DNA of 64,000 nt, from assembly GCF_022919175.1 (NCBI RefSeq), contig NZ_CP095043.1, positions 2,790,001-2,854,000 on the forward strand, written 5' to 3'. The position numbers were made by a program, and so were the translations under genes. This DNA comes from Leucobacter rhizosphaerae. Its GTDB lineage: Bacteria > Actinomycetota > Actinomycetes > Actinomycetales > Microbacteriaceae. A model generated the notes under the pieces. The model did not search any database. It was not told where the DNA came from and saw only the letters and a program-made list of their open reading frames with translations. Positions 39,110 to 48,249 of this stretch are shown here, piece after piece; position 1 is the stretch's first letter, and every line of letters begins with the position of its first letter.

Positions 39110-39664
39110 CTAGAGCGACGTGAGGTGCCGCTCCAGGTCGAGCGGTTTGCGCGGCTTCGACGTGCGGTCGCGGTCCGGGATCCCGCCCACGTGGATCCAG
39201 CCGAGGAGATACTCGGACTTCTTCAGTTCGTGCGCTTTTCGCAGCGCCTTGTGGCGGGTTTCGCGGCCGGTGCGCCAGAAGCAGCCCCAGCCCGCCTCAT
39301 GGAGGAGGAGTTCGAGGGCGTGGGCGACCCCGTTCGCGACCGACTCCTGCTCCCAGAGGGGCACCTTGCTGCTCGAGCGCGGGCTGACCACGATCGCGAG
39401 CACGAGTGGTGCGCGCGTCGCTTTCCCGATGGTCTTCTTGAGGTCGGATCCGGTGGCCTTCGCGAGACCGCGGGCGAGCCGGTGCCGAGCGTCGCCGCGC
39501 AGCGCGATGACGCGCCAGGGGCGGAGCCGCGAGTGATCCGCGATGGAGGTCATCGCCCCGAGCAGGCGCTCCAGCTCCTCCTGCATCGGTGCCTCGTCGG
39601 TCACCCGCGAGTGCGAGCGGCGTGCGACGAGCGCGTCGAACGCGGTCGCGGCGGGGTCGGTCAT
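39110..39664 (-). CDS. Nitroreductase family protein
   Basis: A 184-residue FMN-dependent oxidoreductase. ARRSHSRVTDEAPMQEELER is the FMN-phosphate-binding opening and ADHSRLRPWRVIALRGDAR the second family motif. GVAHALELLLHEAGWGCFW and LLGWIHVGGIP are conserved helices and strand near the C-terminus. It probably works as a homodimer reducing nitro- or quinone-like compounds with NAD(P)H. Its start overlaps the msrB stop by 4 bp (ATGA), so the two form an operon with a redox-repair flavour. Confidence 0.88.
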   Translation of the reverse strand: MTDPAATAFDALVARRSHSRVTDEAPMQEELERLLGAMTSIADHSRLRPWRVIALRGDARHRLARGLAKATGSDLKKTIGKATRAPLVLAIVVSPRSSSKVPLWEQESVANGVAHALELLLHEAGWGCFWRTGRETRHKALRKAHELKKSEYLLGWIHVGGIPDRDRTSKPRKPLDLERHLTSL

Positions 39665-40098
39665 GCCTCGTCTGGGGTCGCGCCGGCCTCGAACGAGAGG
39701 GCGAGGGAGTTCATGCAGTAGCGATCTCCCGTGGGGGTGCCGAAGCCGTCGGGGAAGACGTGCCCGAGGTGCGAGCCGCAGTTCGCGCAGCGCACCTCCG
39801 TGCGCACCATGCCGAGGCTCGCATCCTCGAGCAGTTCGACGGCCTCAGGGCGGACACTCTCGTAGAAGCTTGGCCAGCCGCAACCGGAATCGAACTTGGT
39901 GCCGGCGACGAACAGCTCGTTCCCGCAGGCGCGGCAGCGGTACAGGCCGTCACGGGTCTCGTCGAGGAGCTCACCGGTGCCGGCGCGTTCGGTGGCGGCG
40001 GTGCGGAGGATGGCGTACTCCTCCGGGCTCAGGCGCTCGCGCCACTCGCTCTCGCTCAGGGTGACGGGGTAGTCCTGCGAGTCATTCGGTGCATTCAC
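39661..40098 (-). CDS. msrB: Peptide-methionine (R)-S-oxide reductase
   Basis: A 145-residue repair enzyme reducing methionine-R-sulfoxide in proteins. The zinc Cys pairs are in YRCRACGNELF and RCANCGSHLGHVF. GCGWPSFYES contains the conserved WPSF region, and GDRYCMNSLALSF carries the catalytic Cys. Full length for the family. It leads a two-gene operon with the nitroreductase. Confidence 0.96.
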   Translation of the reverse strand: MNAPNDSQDYPVTLSESEWRERLSPEEYAILRTAATERAGTGELLDETRDGLYRCRACGNELFVAGTKFDSGCGWPSFYESVRPEAVELLEDASLGMVRTEVRCANCGSHLGHVFPDGFGTPTGDRYCMNSLALSFEAGATPDEA

Positions 40099-40205
40099 GA
40101 CGGCCTCCCGGGGCGTGCAGTGCGGGGTCTTCCGGTACGGAGATCAGTGTACGGCTGGGAGTCGCGAATCCGCCCCACGCCGGCTGTCCTACCGAGTGCG
40201 AGCGA

Positions 40206-40250
40206 TACATCTGATGTAAGAGTGCGGCGTGTTGCAAAACTCGATTTGCA
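40206..40250. promoter_or_regulatory. Two perfect dyads upstream of the haem surface gene
   Basis: TACATC-T-GATGTA (40206-40218) and TGCAAA-ACTCGA-TTTGCA (40233-40250). Both are perfect inverted repeats in the AT-richer part of the msrB/surface-protein intergenic region and look like operators. The regulator is unknown. Confidence 0.5.
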
Positions 40251-40287
40251 TCATCGGATGATATTCATCAGACTAATAGATGGTGGC

Positions 40288-40321
40288 TGAGGGTTGCCTT
40301 ACCTCAGTTCGATCCTATGAA
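40288..40321 (+). promoter_or_regulatory. DtxR/IdeR-like box overlapping a promoter
   Basis: TGAGGGTTGCCTTACCTCA (40288-40306) is a 19-bp imperfect palindrome close to the iron-box consensus. It overlaps a -35 TTGCCT (40294-40299), which is paired with -10 TATGAA (40316-40321) at 16-nt spacing. Binding of iron-loaded regulator would block the promoter of the surface protein gene. The regulator itself is encoded at 62919-63611. Confidence 0.65.
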
Positions 40322-40373
40322 TGACGTGCCGGCGCCCGCCGACACACCATCTACTCAAGGAAACAGAGTCAGC

Positions 40374-43300
40374 ATGACACATACGTCAGAGAACTCCTCG
40401 GTGACAGAGGAGCGTCCGAAGCGCGGGAGAGGCCTCTTGGGTCTGCTCACAGCGATGGTGCTTGCCGTGAGCGGTGCGATGGTCGCGCCGATCGCCGCGA
40501 ATGCCGCCCCGCACCATCAGATCGCGGTCGATGTGACCGAGGTCGCGAATGAGAAAATCGTGGTGAACGTCACGGGATCCGGCTTCAGCGATGTGCAGTT
40601 GCTCCCCGGTCAGACCGTTCCTCACGTGTACCTCGCGCTGATCCCCAAGGGCACTGACCTGTCCACGGTCGGCCAGGGTGGAAGCTTCCCCAACATCTCT
40701 GCCGATGTCGCCCCTGATGGATCGCTGACCTACGCCGCGCCGCTCGAGGCCGCGGCTGCCGACCTGGTCGACGGCGGGGACTACGAGGTCATCTCGTGGC
40801 CGTCGCGCTCGAACCCCTCCGACGCGAATCTCTACACTCGCGCGGATGCCGTGATCGACTGGGCTGCACTGTTCCCGGCTGCTCCTGCGGTTCCGACGCT
40901 GTCGGGTGTCGTGACGGAGTTCGCGAATGATCGTGTTGATATCGCGGTGACCGGTTCGGGCTTTGATGATGTGCAGGCGCTGCCGGGTCAGAGCGAGCCG
41001 CACGTGTACGTGAAGCTGTCCGAGGTGGGTGCGGATCTGTCGACCGTGGCTCAGGATGATCCGTCGCTGTCGACGTCTGTGGTCGATGGTGCGATCAGCG
41101 GTGTGCTGTCGGTGCCGGCTGCCGGTCTGGACAAGTCGAAGTCGTACGAGCTGATCTCGTGGCCGTCGCGTTCGTTCCCGACGGAGTCGAACGTGTATGC
41201 GCGTTCGGCCGTCACGATCGACTGGGCTGCACTGTTCCCGGCTGCTCCTGCGGTTCCGACGCTGTCGGGTGTCGTGACGGAGTTCGCGAATGATCGTGTT
41301 GATATCGCGGTGACCGGTTCGGGCTTTGATGATGTGCAGGCGCTGCCGGGTCAGAGCGAGCCGCACGTGTACGTGAAGCTGTCCGAGGTGGGTGCGGATC
41401 TGTCGACCGTGGCTCAGGATGATCCGTCGCTGTCGACGTCTGTGGTCGATGGTGCGATCAGCGGTGTGCTGTCGGTGCCGGCTGCCGGTCTGGACAAGTC
41501 GAAGTCGTACGAGCTGATCTCGTGGCCGTCGCGTTCGTTCCCGACGGAGTCGAACGTGTATGCGCGTTCGGCCGTCACGATCGACTGGGCTGCGCTGTTC
41601 CCGGCTGCTCCTGCGGTTCCGACGCTGTCGGGTGTCGTGACGGAGTTCGCGAATGATCGTGTTGATATCGCGGTGACCGGTTCGGGCTTTGATGATGTGC
41701 AGGCGCTGCCGGGTCAGAGCGAGCCGCACGTGTACGTGAAGCTGTCCGAGGTGGGTGCGGATCTGTCGACCGTGGCTCAGGATGATCCGTCGCTGTCGAC
41801 GTCTGTGGTCGATGGTGCGATCAGCGGTGTGCTGTCGGTGCCGGCTGCGGGTCTGGACAAGTCGAAGTCGTACGAGCTGATCTCGTGGCCGTCGCGTTCG
41901 TTCCCGACGGAGTCGAACGTGTATGCGCGTTCGGCCGTCACGATCGACTGGGCTGCGCTGTTCCCGGCACCGGTGTACGAGCCCGTGCTCACGGTGACCC
42001 CGAATGCGGACCTGAACCCCGCGGGCGCGTCCGTGACCGTGACCGGAAGCGGGTACAACCCCAACCAGCCGATCTACGTCACCACCTGCGCTGATGTGCC
42101 GCTGGAGAACGTGTCCTTCGACTTCATCAACGCCGGATGCACGGCGGGCGCGCTGCAGATCTCCGCTCACGGGAAGCCCTCGCGCCCCGGTGCGCTGGAG
42201 TTCGCTGCGGACGGATCGTTCACCGCCACGATGACGGTCTCGCCTCGCGCGAACGCTGACGCGACCTCGTTGTACACGATCGCGAACCACACGGCGCGCA
42301 ACGATCGTGGCCAGGACGCGAAGGCGACGCTCGACTTCGCTCCTGCCCACGAGACCACCATCGACGTCACCGCGGCTCCGAGCGACGCTTCGTTCGGCGA
42401 CGAGGTCACGCTGACCGCGACCGTGACGCCGCTCGGCGCCGCAGGCACGGTGACGTTCTTCGATGGCGACACGCAGATCGGTGCTCCGGTCTCGGCCGTG
42501 CTTGGCAGCGCGTCGGTGAAGACCAGCGACCTGACCGCAGGTGCGCACAACATCACCGCGCGGTTCACCCCGGCGAACGCCAACGTGTATGAGGCATCCG
42601 AGTCCGAGGTCGAGGCGCTGACGATCGCGCAGCTCGCCACGAGCACGACCCTCGTTGCCTCCACCGAGGACGCGACCTTCGGCGACACCGTCACGCTGAC
42701 CGCCACGGTGGCTCCGGCAGTCGCCGGTACCGTCGAGTTCTTCGACGCTGCCGGATCCGTCGGCACTGCTGTCGTCAACGCGGGCATCGCCACGCTCGAA
42801 CTGGATGCCCTCGACGCCGGCGAGTACACGTTCACCGCGGAGTTCACGCCCTCGGATGCGGCGAACCACGGCACGTCCGAGTCTGACTCGGTCGACGTCT
42901 CGGTCGCGAAGGCGTCGAGCAAGACCGGTCTCGTGTCCTCGACTATCGCACCGAAGTACGGTGACGAGGTCGTGCTGACCGCGACGGTGGCTCCGGCCGC
43001 TGCCGGTGAGGTCGAGTTCTTCAACGGTGCGGAGTCCGTCGAGACGGTCACCGTCGCCGCGGGCAAGGCGACGACCACGGTCGACGGCCTGGACGCGGGG
43101 ACCTACGGCTTCACTGCCGTTTTCACCCCGGCAGACGAGAACAACGTCTCCGGCTCCAAGTCCTACGAGCTCCTGGTGACCGTGGAGAAGGCCACGACCA
43201 CCACGACGCTCACCGCCCCCGCCACGGTGGAGCTGGGCAAGGCGACGACGCTCTCCGCGTCGGTCAGCCCGGCCGTCCCCGGTTCGGTCGCCTTCTTCGA

Positions 43301-43958
43301 TGGCGACACCCAGATCGGCGATGCCGTGGACTACGTAAGCGGGACGGTCCCAGTCGAGACAGCGGAGCTCGAGGCGGACGCCTACGCGTTCCGCGCCGTG
43401 TTCACCCCTGCGGACGAGGTCAACTACGAGGGTTCGGCCGACACCGCGTCGATCTCGACCGTCGATCACGCCGACGCAGTGGTGACGATCAACGGTGCAG
43501 CGACCGCGAAGATCACCGCCGGTGACACGGTCGTGTTCGCCGCCGGTGTGTTCGCCGAGGGCACCGAGGTGACCGCGGTCGTGCACAGCGATCCGATCGT
43601 GCTCGGCACGAAGACCGTGGATGCCAACGGCGTCGCCAGCTTCAGCTGGACGGTCCCGGCCGCATTCGTGGGCGACCACACCGTGGTCTTCACGACCGCG
43701 GACGGCGTTGAGCACAGTGCGGCATTCTCGGTGCTGGCTGCCAACACGGGTGGCGGCGAGACCCCGGGCACCGGCAATGAAGGCACGAACGCGGGCAATG
43801 GGTCGAACGGTGGCACCACCACCGCCGGCACCGGCGCGAAGGGCCTGGCGCAGACCGGTTCGGACGGCGTTGCCGGCCTGACCGCAGCGGCCATGCTCGT
43901 GCTGCTGGCGGGTGCGGGCCTCATGCTCGCCCGCCGCCGTGCAGGCGCCCACTCGTAA
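40374..43958 (+). CDS. Large LAxTG-anchored repeat surface protein of the haem locus
   Basis: A 1194-residue cell-wall protein. It has a signal peptide (cut near APIAANA-A, residue ~43), then four ~120-residue repeats of a domain I do not recognise (motifs LPGQTVPHVYLALIPKG and YEVISWPSRSNP). Next come a two-Cys neocarzinostatin-like Ig module (VTVTGSGYNPNQPIYVTTCA), four Big_3-type Ig repeats, and a Gly/Thr/Asn linker. It ends with GLAQTGSDG, a membrane helix and RRR, i.e. a class E-type sortase signal. The ATG at 40374 has AAGGAA upstream and fits the predicted promoter; an in-frame ATG at 40317 overlaps the -10. The iron box and neighbours imply haem or haemoprotein capture; direct evidence is lacking. 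Confidence 0.85.
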   Translation: MTHTSENSSVTEERPKRGRGLLGLLTAMVLAVSGAMVAPIAANAAPHHQIAVDVTEVANEKIVVNVTGSGFSDVQLLPGQTVPHVYLALIPKGTDLSTVGQGGSFPNISADVAPDGSLTYAAPLEAAAADLVDGGDYEVISWPSRSNPSDANLYTRADAVIDWAALFPAAPAVPTLSGVVTEFANDRVDIAVTGSGFDDVQALPGQSEPHVYVKLSEVGADLSTVAQDDPSLSTSVVDGAISGVLSVPAAGLDKSKSYELISWPSRSFPTESNVYARSAVTIDWAALFPAAPAVPTLSGVVTEFANDRVDIAVTGSGFDDVQALPGQSEPHVYVKLSEVGADLSTVAQDDPSLSTSVVDGAISGVLSVPAAGLDKSKSYELISWPSRSFPTESNVYARSAVTIDWAALFPAAPAVPTLSGVVTEFANDRVDIAVTGSGFDDVQALPGQSEPHVYVKLSEVGADLSTVAQDDPSLSTSVVDGAISGVLSVPAAGLDKSKSYELISWPSRSFPTESNVYARSAVTIDWAALFPAPVYEPVLTVTPNADLNPAGASVTVTGSGYNPNQPIYVTTCADVPLENVSFDFINAGCTAGALQISAHGKPSRPGALEFAADGSFTATMTVSPRANADATSLYTIANHTARNDRGQDAKATLDFAPAHETTIDVTAAPSDASFGDEVTLTATVTPLGAAGTVTFFDGDTQIGAPVSAVLGSASVKTSDLTAGAHNITARFTPANANVYEASESEVEALTIAQLATSTTLVASTEDATFGDTVTLTATVAPAVAGTVEFFDAAGSVGTAVVNAGIATLELDALDAGEYTFTAEFTPSDAANHGTSESDSVDVSVAKASSKTGLVSSTIAPKYGDEVVLTATVAPAAAGEVEFFNGAESVETVTVAAGKATTTVDGLDAGTYGFTAVFTPADENNVSGSKSYELLVTVEKATTTTTLTAPATVELGKATTLSASVSPAVPGSVAFFDGDTQIGDAVDYVSGTVPVETAELEADAYAFRAVFTPADEVNYEGSADTASISTVDHADAVVTINGAATAKITAGDTVVFAAGVFAEGTEVTAVVHSDPIVLGTKTVDANGVASFSWTVPAAFVGDHTVVFTTADGVEHSAAFSVLAANTGGGETPGTGNEGTNAGNGSNGGTTTAGTGAKGLAQTGSDGVAGLTAAAMLVLLAGAGLMLARRRAGAHS
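40861..41949 (+). repeat. Three tandem 363-bp repeats
   Basis: Units 40861-41223, 41224-41586 and 41587-41949, each 121 codons. The only differences I find are two synonymous third-base changes (GCA/GCG early in the unit, GCC/GCG near its middle). The near-identity implies very recent amplification or ongoing gene conversion. Confidence 0.95.
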
Positions 43959-43973
43959 GAGTTCGGGAGCCAC

Positions 43974-44018
43974 GGGCCGTCTTGGTTGCAGAGTCGCTCT
44001 GCACCAGGACGGCCCTTT
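43974..44018 (+). terminator. Hairpin between the two surface protein genes
   Basis: Outer stem GGGCCGTC / GACGGCCC (43974-43981 and 44008-44015) continued by an inner TTGCAGAG / CTCTGCA stem, followed by TTT. Likely a full or partial terminator that could set the ratio of the two surface proteins. Confidence 0.65.
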
Positions 44019-44039
44019 CACGAAGCTAGACAGGGAGTC

Positions 44040-47000
44040 ATGGTAGGCATGTTTCGGCAGAATTCGATCGCCCGAATCGCATCAGCAATGGTCACGGCCG
44101 CGGTCGTCGCGGGATCGCTGCTCTTCGGCGCAGGCACCGCACACGCCGAGGTGCCGGACTCCGGTACCGCTCAGAGCACTCCGGTGCTCGAAGCGACACT
44201 GACCCTGACCCCGAACGAACAGGTCAGTGCCACGGTCACCGGTGCCGGATTCCCAACGGTGGATCCCGCCGCAGCCGACGGCACCGCCACTGTCACGGTC
44301 GCGCTGGTCGAGCAGGGAGCTGACCTCGCCGCGCTCGCGTCGTCCCCTGCCACGGTGTCGGTCGGTGTGGCCCCCGACGGATCCCTGCTGAGCGCCGGAT
44401 CCGAGATCCAGCGCCCGGCGTCGGAGTTCGACGCCGCGAAGCGCTATGAATTCGTTGCGTGGCCCTCGTCCGTCGCCCCCTCGCAGGACGTGGTGCTCGC
44501 GCGCGTCGACGCCACGATCGACTGGCAGGCACTCTTCCCCGCGCCGGCAGAAGCCGTCGCTCCGGAAGTCGACGACACTTCCGTGGCATCCGAAGCACCT
44601 GCCCCGTCCACCGCGCCCGCGCCCCTCGTGGACACCCCCGCTGCGCTGGCCGCGGGATCCTCGGTGCTCTCCGCCGACGTGCGCGAGTTCGCCGAGGATC
44701 GCATCGAAGTGAACGTCTCGGGAACCGGGTTCGAGCACGTCAAGGCGCTGCCCGGGCAGACCGTGCCGCATGTCTATCTCGCGCTCGTGCCGAAGGGCAT
44801 CGATCTCGCGACGGTCGGTCAGGGCGGCGCCTTCCCCAACATCTCGGTCGATGTGCAGCTCAACGGCACGATCAGCAGCGGGAGCACGCCGCTGACCGAC
44901 TCTCTCCAGAACCTCGATCGCACCACGTCCTACGAGGTCATCTCCTGGCCGTCGCGCTCGAACCCGACGGAGGCGAACCTTTACGCCCGCACCGACGCGG
45001 TCATCGATTGGAGCGTGCTGAGCCCGGAGCCCGAAGGACCGGCGCTGCAGGTCGACGTGAGCGAAATCCCGGGAACGGGCATCGAGGTCGACGTGACCGG
45101 ATCGGGTTTCGAGGACGTCAAGGCGCTTCCCGGGCAGACGACGCCGCACGTGTACCTCGCCCTCATTCCGAAGGGCACCGACCTCGCAGATGTCGGGCAG
45201 GGCGGCAGTTTCCCGAACGTGTCCGTCGAAATCGCACGTGACGGGACGTTCCCCGCGTCGACGCTCGAACAATCCTCTGGTTCCCTAGACCGCACCAAGT
45301 CCTACGAGGTCATCTCCTGGCCGTCGCGTTCCAATCCCACTGAGGCGACCCTGTATGTCCGGGCGGACGCGGTGATCGACTGGGATGCGCTGTTCCCCGA
45401 GGACGTCGTGGCGCTCTCGGCGAAGATCACGGAGGCGTCGAAGACGACCGGCCTGTCCGTGAAGATCGAGGCGTCGAATCTGCCCGCCGACACGGTCGGC
45501 AGCACCGTGACAGTGGCGTTCGTCGAGCGCGGTCGCGCGGTCACCTCGAGCGCCGACATCGCGGCATCCTGGACCCGCACCGTCACGGCCGAACGCACGA
45601 TTGCCGTGTCCTCGAATGTCGTGCCCTCGCGGCTCGACCGCACCAAGACCTACGACGTGCGCCTGTTCCGCGGCACCGAGGCCACTCAGGCCGTGGCCCA
45701 GCAACTGGCCGCGACCCCGGTGCCGGTGACGGAGAAGCAGTGGGAGCAGGTCTTCGGGCCGCGCTCGACCGCGACCGTCACCGTGCCGAAGATCGCGGTC
45801 GTGCCCTCCGGCTTGAGCGTCGACGTGCGCGCGACGAAGCTGCCGAGCACGCTGATCTACGTCGCGATCATCGAGCGCGGCACCGAGTCGGAGCTCACCC
45901 AGGACGGCGGCTACGCCGCCTTCCTGTACCAGCCGAAGGTCGAGCACGGCGCCGGCAACTTCAACTTCGTGGTGCCCAAGACGGCGCTCGACCGGAAGAA
46001 GTCCTACGAGGTGCTGATCTGGCAGTCGCACAGCAACCCGGACGCCTCGACGATCTACGGGCGCGCCGATCTGAAGATCACCGACGCGCAGTGGGACGCA
46101 CTCCAGGGAACCGTGCCGGAGAAGCCGACGGACCCGGTGGCACCGGCTCCGGCGCCCACGGGGTCCGCTGCCCCCGGCTCGCTCACCTGGGGCATCTCCT
46201 CGGGGTTCGCCGACTACACCACCAACCCGAGCCGGGCCGGCGGCAAGTCGGGCGGCAAGATCATCACGAGCGGCGTCGGCGGCGGTACGGGCGGTTACCT
46301 GTTCCCGCAGGCCGCCGGTGGTGCCTGGGACGCAACGACCCAGACTGGCTCCGTGCAGTACTCCGGGGTGGTGACGTTCACCGCGCACAAGGGCCTCATG
46401 AACGAGACCTTCTCGAATCCTCTGATCACGGTGTCGAGCGCCACGCAGGGCTCGATCTCGGTCTCGGGGCGCTCCTTCCCGCTCGACCTCGGATCGGCCA
46501 GTAAGTCGGTCGGCCCGAATGGCGAGGTCACCTGGTCGGGTGTGCCGGTCGCGGGTGCGATCAGCGGCGGCGACGGGTCGAGCGGTGGATCGCTCGCGGT
46601 CGACCCGCTGAGCTTCACCGTGGGCAGCGTGAGCCAGGTGTCCTTCGGTGCAACCGCGGTGGGTGGGGACGACAAGCCCAAGCGCATCGCGAAGGCCACG
46701 GCACCCGCGTTCTCCGGCATCACCGTGCTGACCGACGCCGAGAAGATCACGCCGGGTGGTCGGATCGAGCTCGAGGCGCCGGGGTTCGAGGCCAGCGACG
46801 AGGGCGTGCTCGTGGTGCTCTACGGCGCCGACGGATCCGGTCCCATCGTGCTGGACGAGGAGGCGAAGGCCAACGCCCGCGGGCTGGTCAGCTGGTCGGG
46901 GACGCTGCCGAAGGATCTCACCGGGATCCACACCATCACCTTCCAGGGCAGCATCGACGTGGGGGCGAACATCGACATCCTCGATGAGGAGACCACGAAG

Positions 47001-47189
47001 AAGGCGGCCGCGGAGAAGCGCGCGAAGCTCGAGACGGTGCAGGAAGCGCAGTCTGCGGGGATCGCCGCACCCGTTGCGGTCAGCGGAGGTATGGCAACCT
47101 GGGAGTGGTGGGCCGGCGCGGGCGGACTCGTCGCGATCGCCGCGTGTATGACACTGCTGGTGATCCGGCAGCGCAACCTCGCTCCGTAG
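44040..47189 (+). CDS. Large HtaA-domain surface protein with repeat domains
   Basis: A 1049-residue membrane-anchored protein. After a signal peptide (cut near GTAHA-E) come five ~115-residue repeats of the same unknown domain as in the upstream protein: two close copies (44666-45024, 45043-45398) and three divergent. Then an HtaA domain (SLTWGISSGFADYTTNP with the Tyr, FTAHKGLMNETFSNP with the His; the third family Tyr is not evident), an Ig-like domain and a C-terminal helix (WEWWAGAGGLVAIAACMTLL). HtaA domains bind haem in corynebacteria. It probably takes haem from host or environmental haemoproteins and passes it to the smaller HtaA protein and HmuT. The start could also be the ATG at 44049. 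Confidence 0.87.
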   Translation: MVGMFRQNSIARIASAMVTAAVVAGSLLFGAGTAHAEVPDSGTAQSTPVLEATLTLTPNEQVSATVTGAGFPTVDPAAADGTATVTVALVEQGADLAALASSPATVSVGVAPDGSLLSAGSEIQRPASEFDAAKRYEFVAWPSSVAPSQDVVLARVDATIDWQALFPAPAEAVAPEVDDTSVASEAPAPSTAPAPLVDTPAALAAGSSVLSADVREFAEDRIEVNVSGTGFEHVKALPGQTVPHVYLALVPKGIDLATVGQGGAFPNISVDVQLNGTISSGSTPLTDSLQNLDRTTSYEVISWPSRSNPTEANLYARTDAVIDWSVLSPEPEGPALQVDVSEIPGTGIEVDVTGSGFEDVKALPGQTTPHVYLALIPKGTDLADVGQGGSFPNVSVEIARDGTFPASTLEQSSGSLDRTKSYEVISWPSRSNPTEATLYVRADAVIDWDALFPEDVVALSAKITEASKTTGLSVKIEASNLPADTVGSTVTVAFVERGRAVTSSADIAASWTRTVTAERTIAVSSNVVPSRLDRTKTYDVRLFRGTEATQAVAQQLAATPVPVTEKQWEQVFGPRSTATVTVPKIAVVPSGLSVDVRATKLPSTLIYVAIIERGTESELTQDGGYAAFLYQPKVEHGAGNFNFVVPKTALDRKKSYEVLIWQSHSNPDASTIYGRADLKITDAQWDALQGTVPEKPTDPVAPAPAPTGSAAPGSLTWGISSGFADYTTNPSRAGGKSGGKIITSGVGGGTGGYLFPQAAGGAWDATTQTGSVQYSGVVTFTAHKGLMNETFSNPLITVSSATQGSISVSGRSFPLDLGSASKSVGPNGEVTWSGVPVAGAISGGDGSSGGSLAVDPLSFTVGSVSQVSFGATAVGGDDKPKRIAKATAPAFSGITVLTDAEKITPGGRIELEAPGFEASDEGVLVVLYGADGSGPIVLDEEAKANARGLVSWSGTLPKDLTGIHTITFQGSIDVGANIDILDEETTKKAAAEKRAKLETVQEAQSAGIAAPVAVSGGMATWEWWAGAGGLVAIAACMTLLVIRQRNLAP

Positions 47190-47254
47190 CCCGGCGCGAC
47201 CGCCGACCCCGCCGATCCGCACCCCACATCACCACGCCACAGGAGGCACCCGCC

Positions 47255-48166
47255 GTGAACGTCACCCCCATCCGCCGATCGACCGCGCTGCTCGGCGGAG
47301 CGATGCTCGCCTCGGCGCTCGTGCTCGTTCCCGCGGCGGCCCAGGCGATCGCGCCCGCGTCGCTGCCCGCGACCCCGGAGGTCGCCGAGGACGCACCGGC
47401 TGCGTGCACGGTGACCGGCGGCACGCTCAGCTGGGGGGTGAAGGAGAGCTTCCGCTCCTACATCAGCGGCAGCATCGCCAACGGATCGTGGGAGGCGACC
47501 GAGGGCGCCACGTACGAGACTCCGGCGTTCACGTGGAGCGGCGGCACCGGGAGCATCGATCCCGAGACCGGCACCGGCACCGTGTCGTTCGTCGGCACGA
47601 CGCACTTCACCGGCCACGACGGGGTGCTCGACCTCACTTTCGCGAACCCGACGCTCGAGTTCGAGGGCGACGGCACGGCGACCCTGCTGCTCGACGCGCG
47701 GAGCACCGACGCGACCGGCGCCGTCACGATCGACACCGCGCAGGAGTGGGTCGGCGACGTCGAGGCGCCGGCGACCCTGCCCGTGACCGGGACGGCGCTC
47801 GACGTCGAGGACATGGCGACCTCGCTCACCAATAGTGGCGCGAAGGCTTTCGCCGGCTTCTACGAGGCCGGTGATGAGCTCGATCCGATCTCGATCGCGC
47901 TGATGTTCGAGAACTGCGATGTCTCAGCGGCACCGGTCGCGTCCGAGGAGGAGACGCCCGCTCCCGAGGTCGCAGAGACGACGGAGGCACCGGCGGCGCA
48001 GCAGGTGCCGTGGCTCCCGATCATCATCGGCGGCGTCGCGATCCTCGTGATCGGCGTGACCGCGGGCATGCTCGTGGCGGGCCGCAAGCGCCCCGCACGG
48101 TCGGGGGCCGCGGATCCCGCTGCTCCGGTGACACAGGACACCCCGCCGACGCCGCCCCAGGCGTAG
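47255..48166 (+). CDS. HtaA-domain haem-binding membrane protein
   Basis: A 303-residue protein with a signal peptide, one complete HtaA domain (residues ~50-225), an acidic linker and a C-terminal membrane helix (WLPIIIGGVAILVIGVTAGM) with a short cytoplasmic tail. The three residues that bind haem in corynebacterial HtaA are visible: Tyr in TLSWGVKESFRSYI, His in FTGHDGVLDLTF and Tyr in FAGFYEAGDELDP. GTG start with AGGAGG upstream. It lies 65 bp after the large HtaA protein gene and resembles HtaB: a relay from surface proteins to the HmuTUV importer. Confidence 0.9.
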   Translation: MNVTPIRRSTALLGGAMLASALVLVPAAAQAIAPASLPATPEVAEDAPAACTVTGGTLSWGVKESFRSYISGSIANGSWEATEGATYETPAFTWSGGTGSIDPETGTGTVSFVGTTHFTGHDGVLDLTFANPTLEFEGDGTATLLLDARSTDATGAVTIDTAQEWVGDVEAPATLPVTGTALDVEDMATSLTNSGAKAFAGFYEAGDELDPISIALMFENCDVSAAPVASEEETPAPEVAETTEAPAAQQVPWLPIIIGGVAILVIGVTAGMLVAGRKRPARSGAADPAAPVTQDTPPTPPQA

Positions 48167-48249
48167 TCGCAGGCCGCGCTCCCGGGGTCCGGGCCCCGGG
48201 GCATCGCGGGACCAGGCCCCCGGTGTCCTTCGCCAGGCGAGGCGCACTG

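Noticed and set aside
40861..41949. Possible CRISPR or satellite array
   Set aside because: Units are 363 bp, in frame, contiguous and without spacers; they are protein-domain repeats.
40386..44021. 1.2-kilocodon minus-strand frame opposite the surface repeat gene
   Set aside because: Translation is Arg/His-rich and mirrors the repeats; the plus strand has signal peptide, Ig domains and sorting signal.
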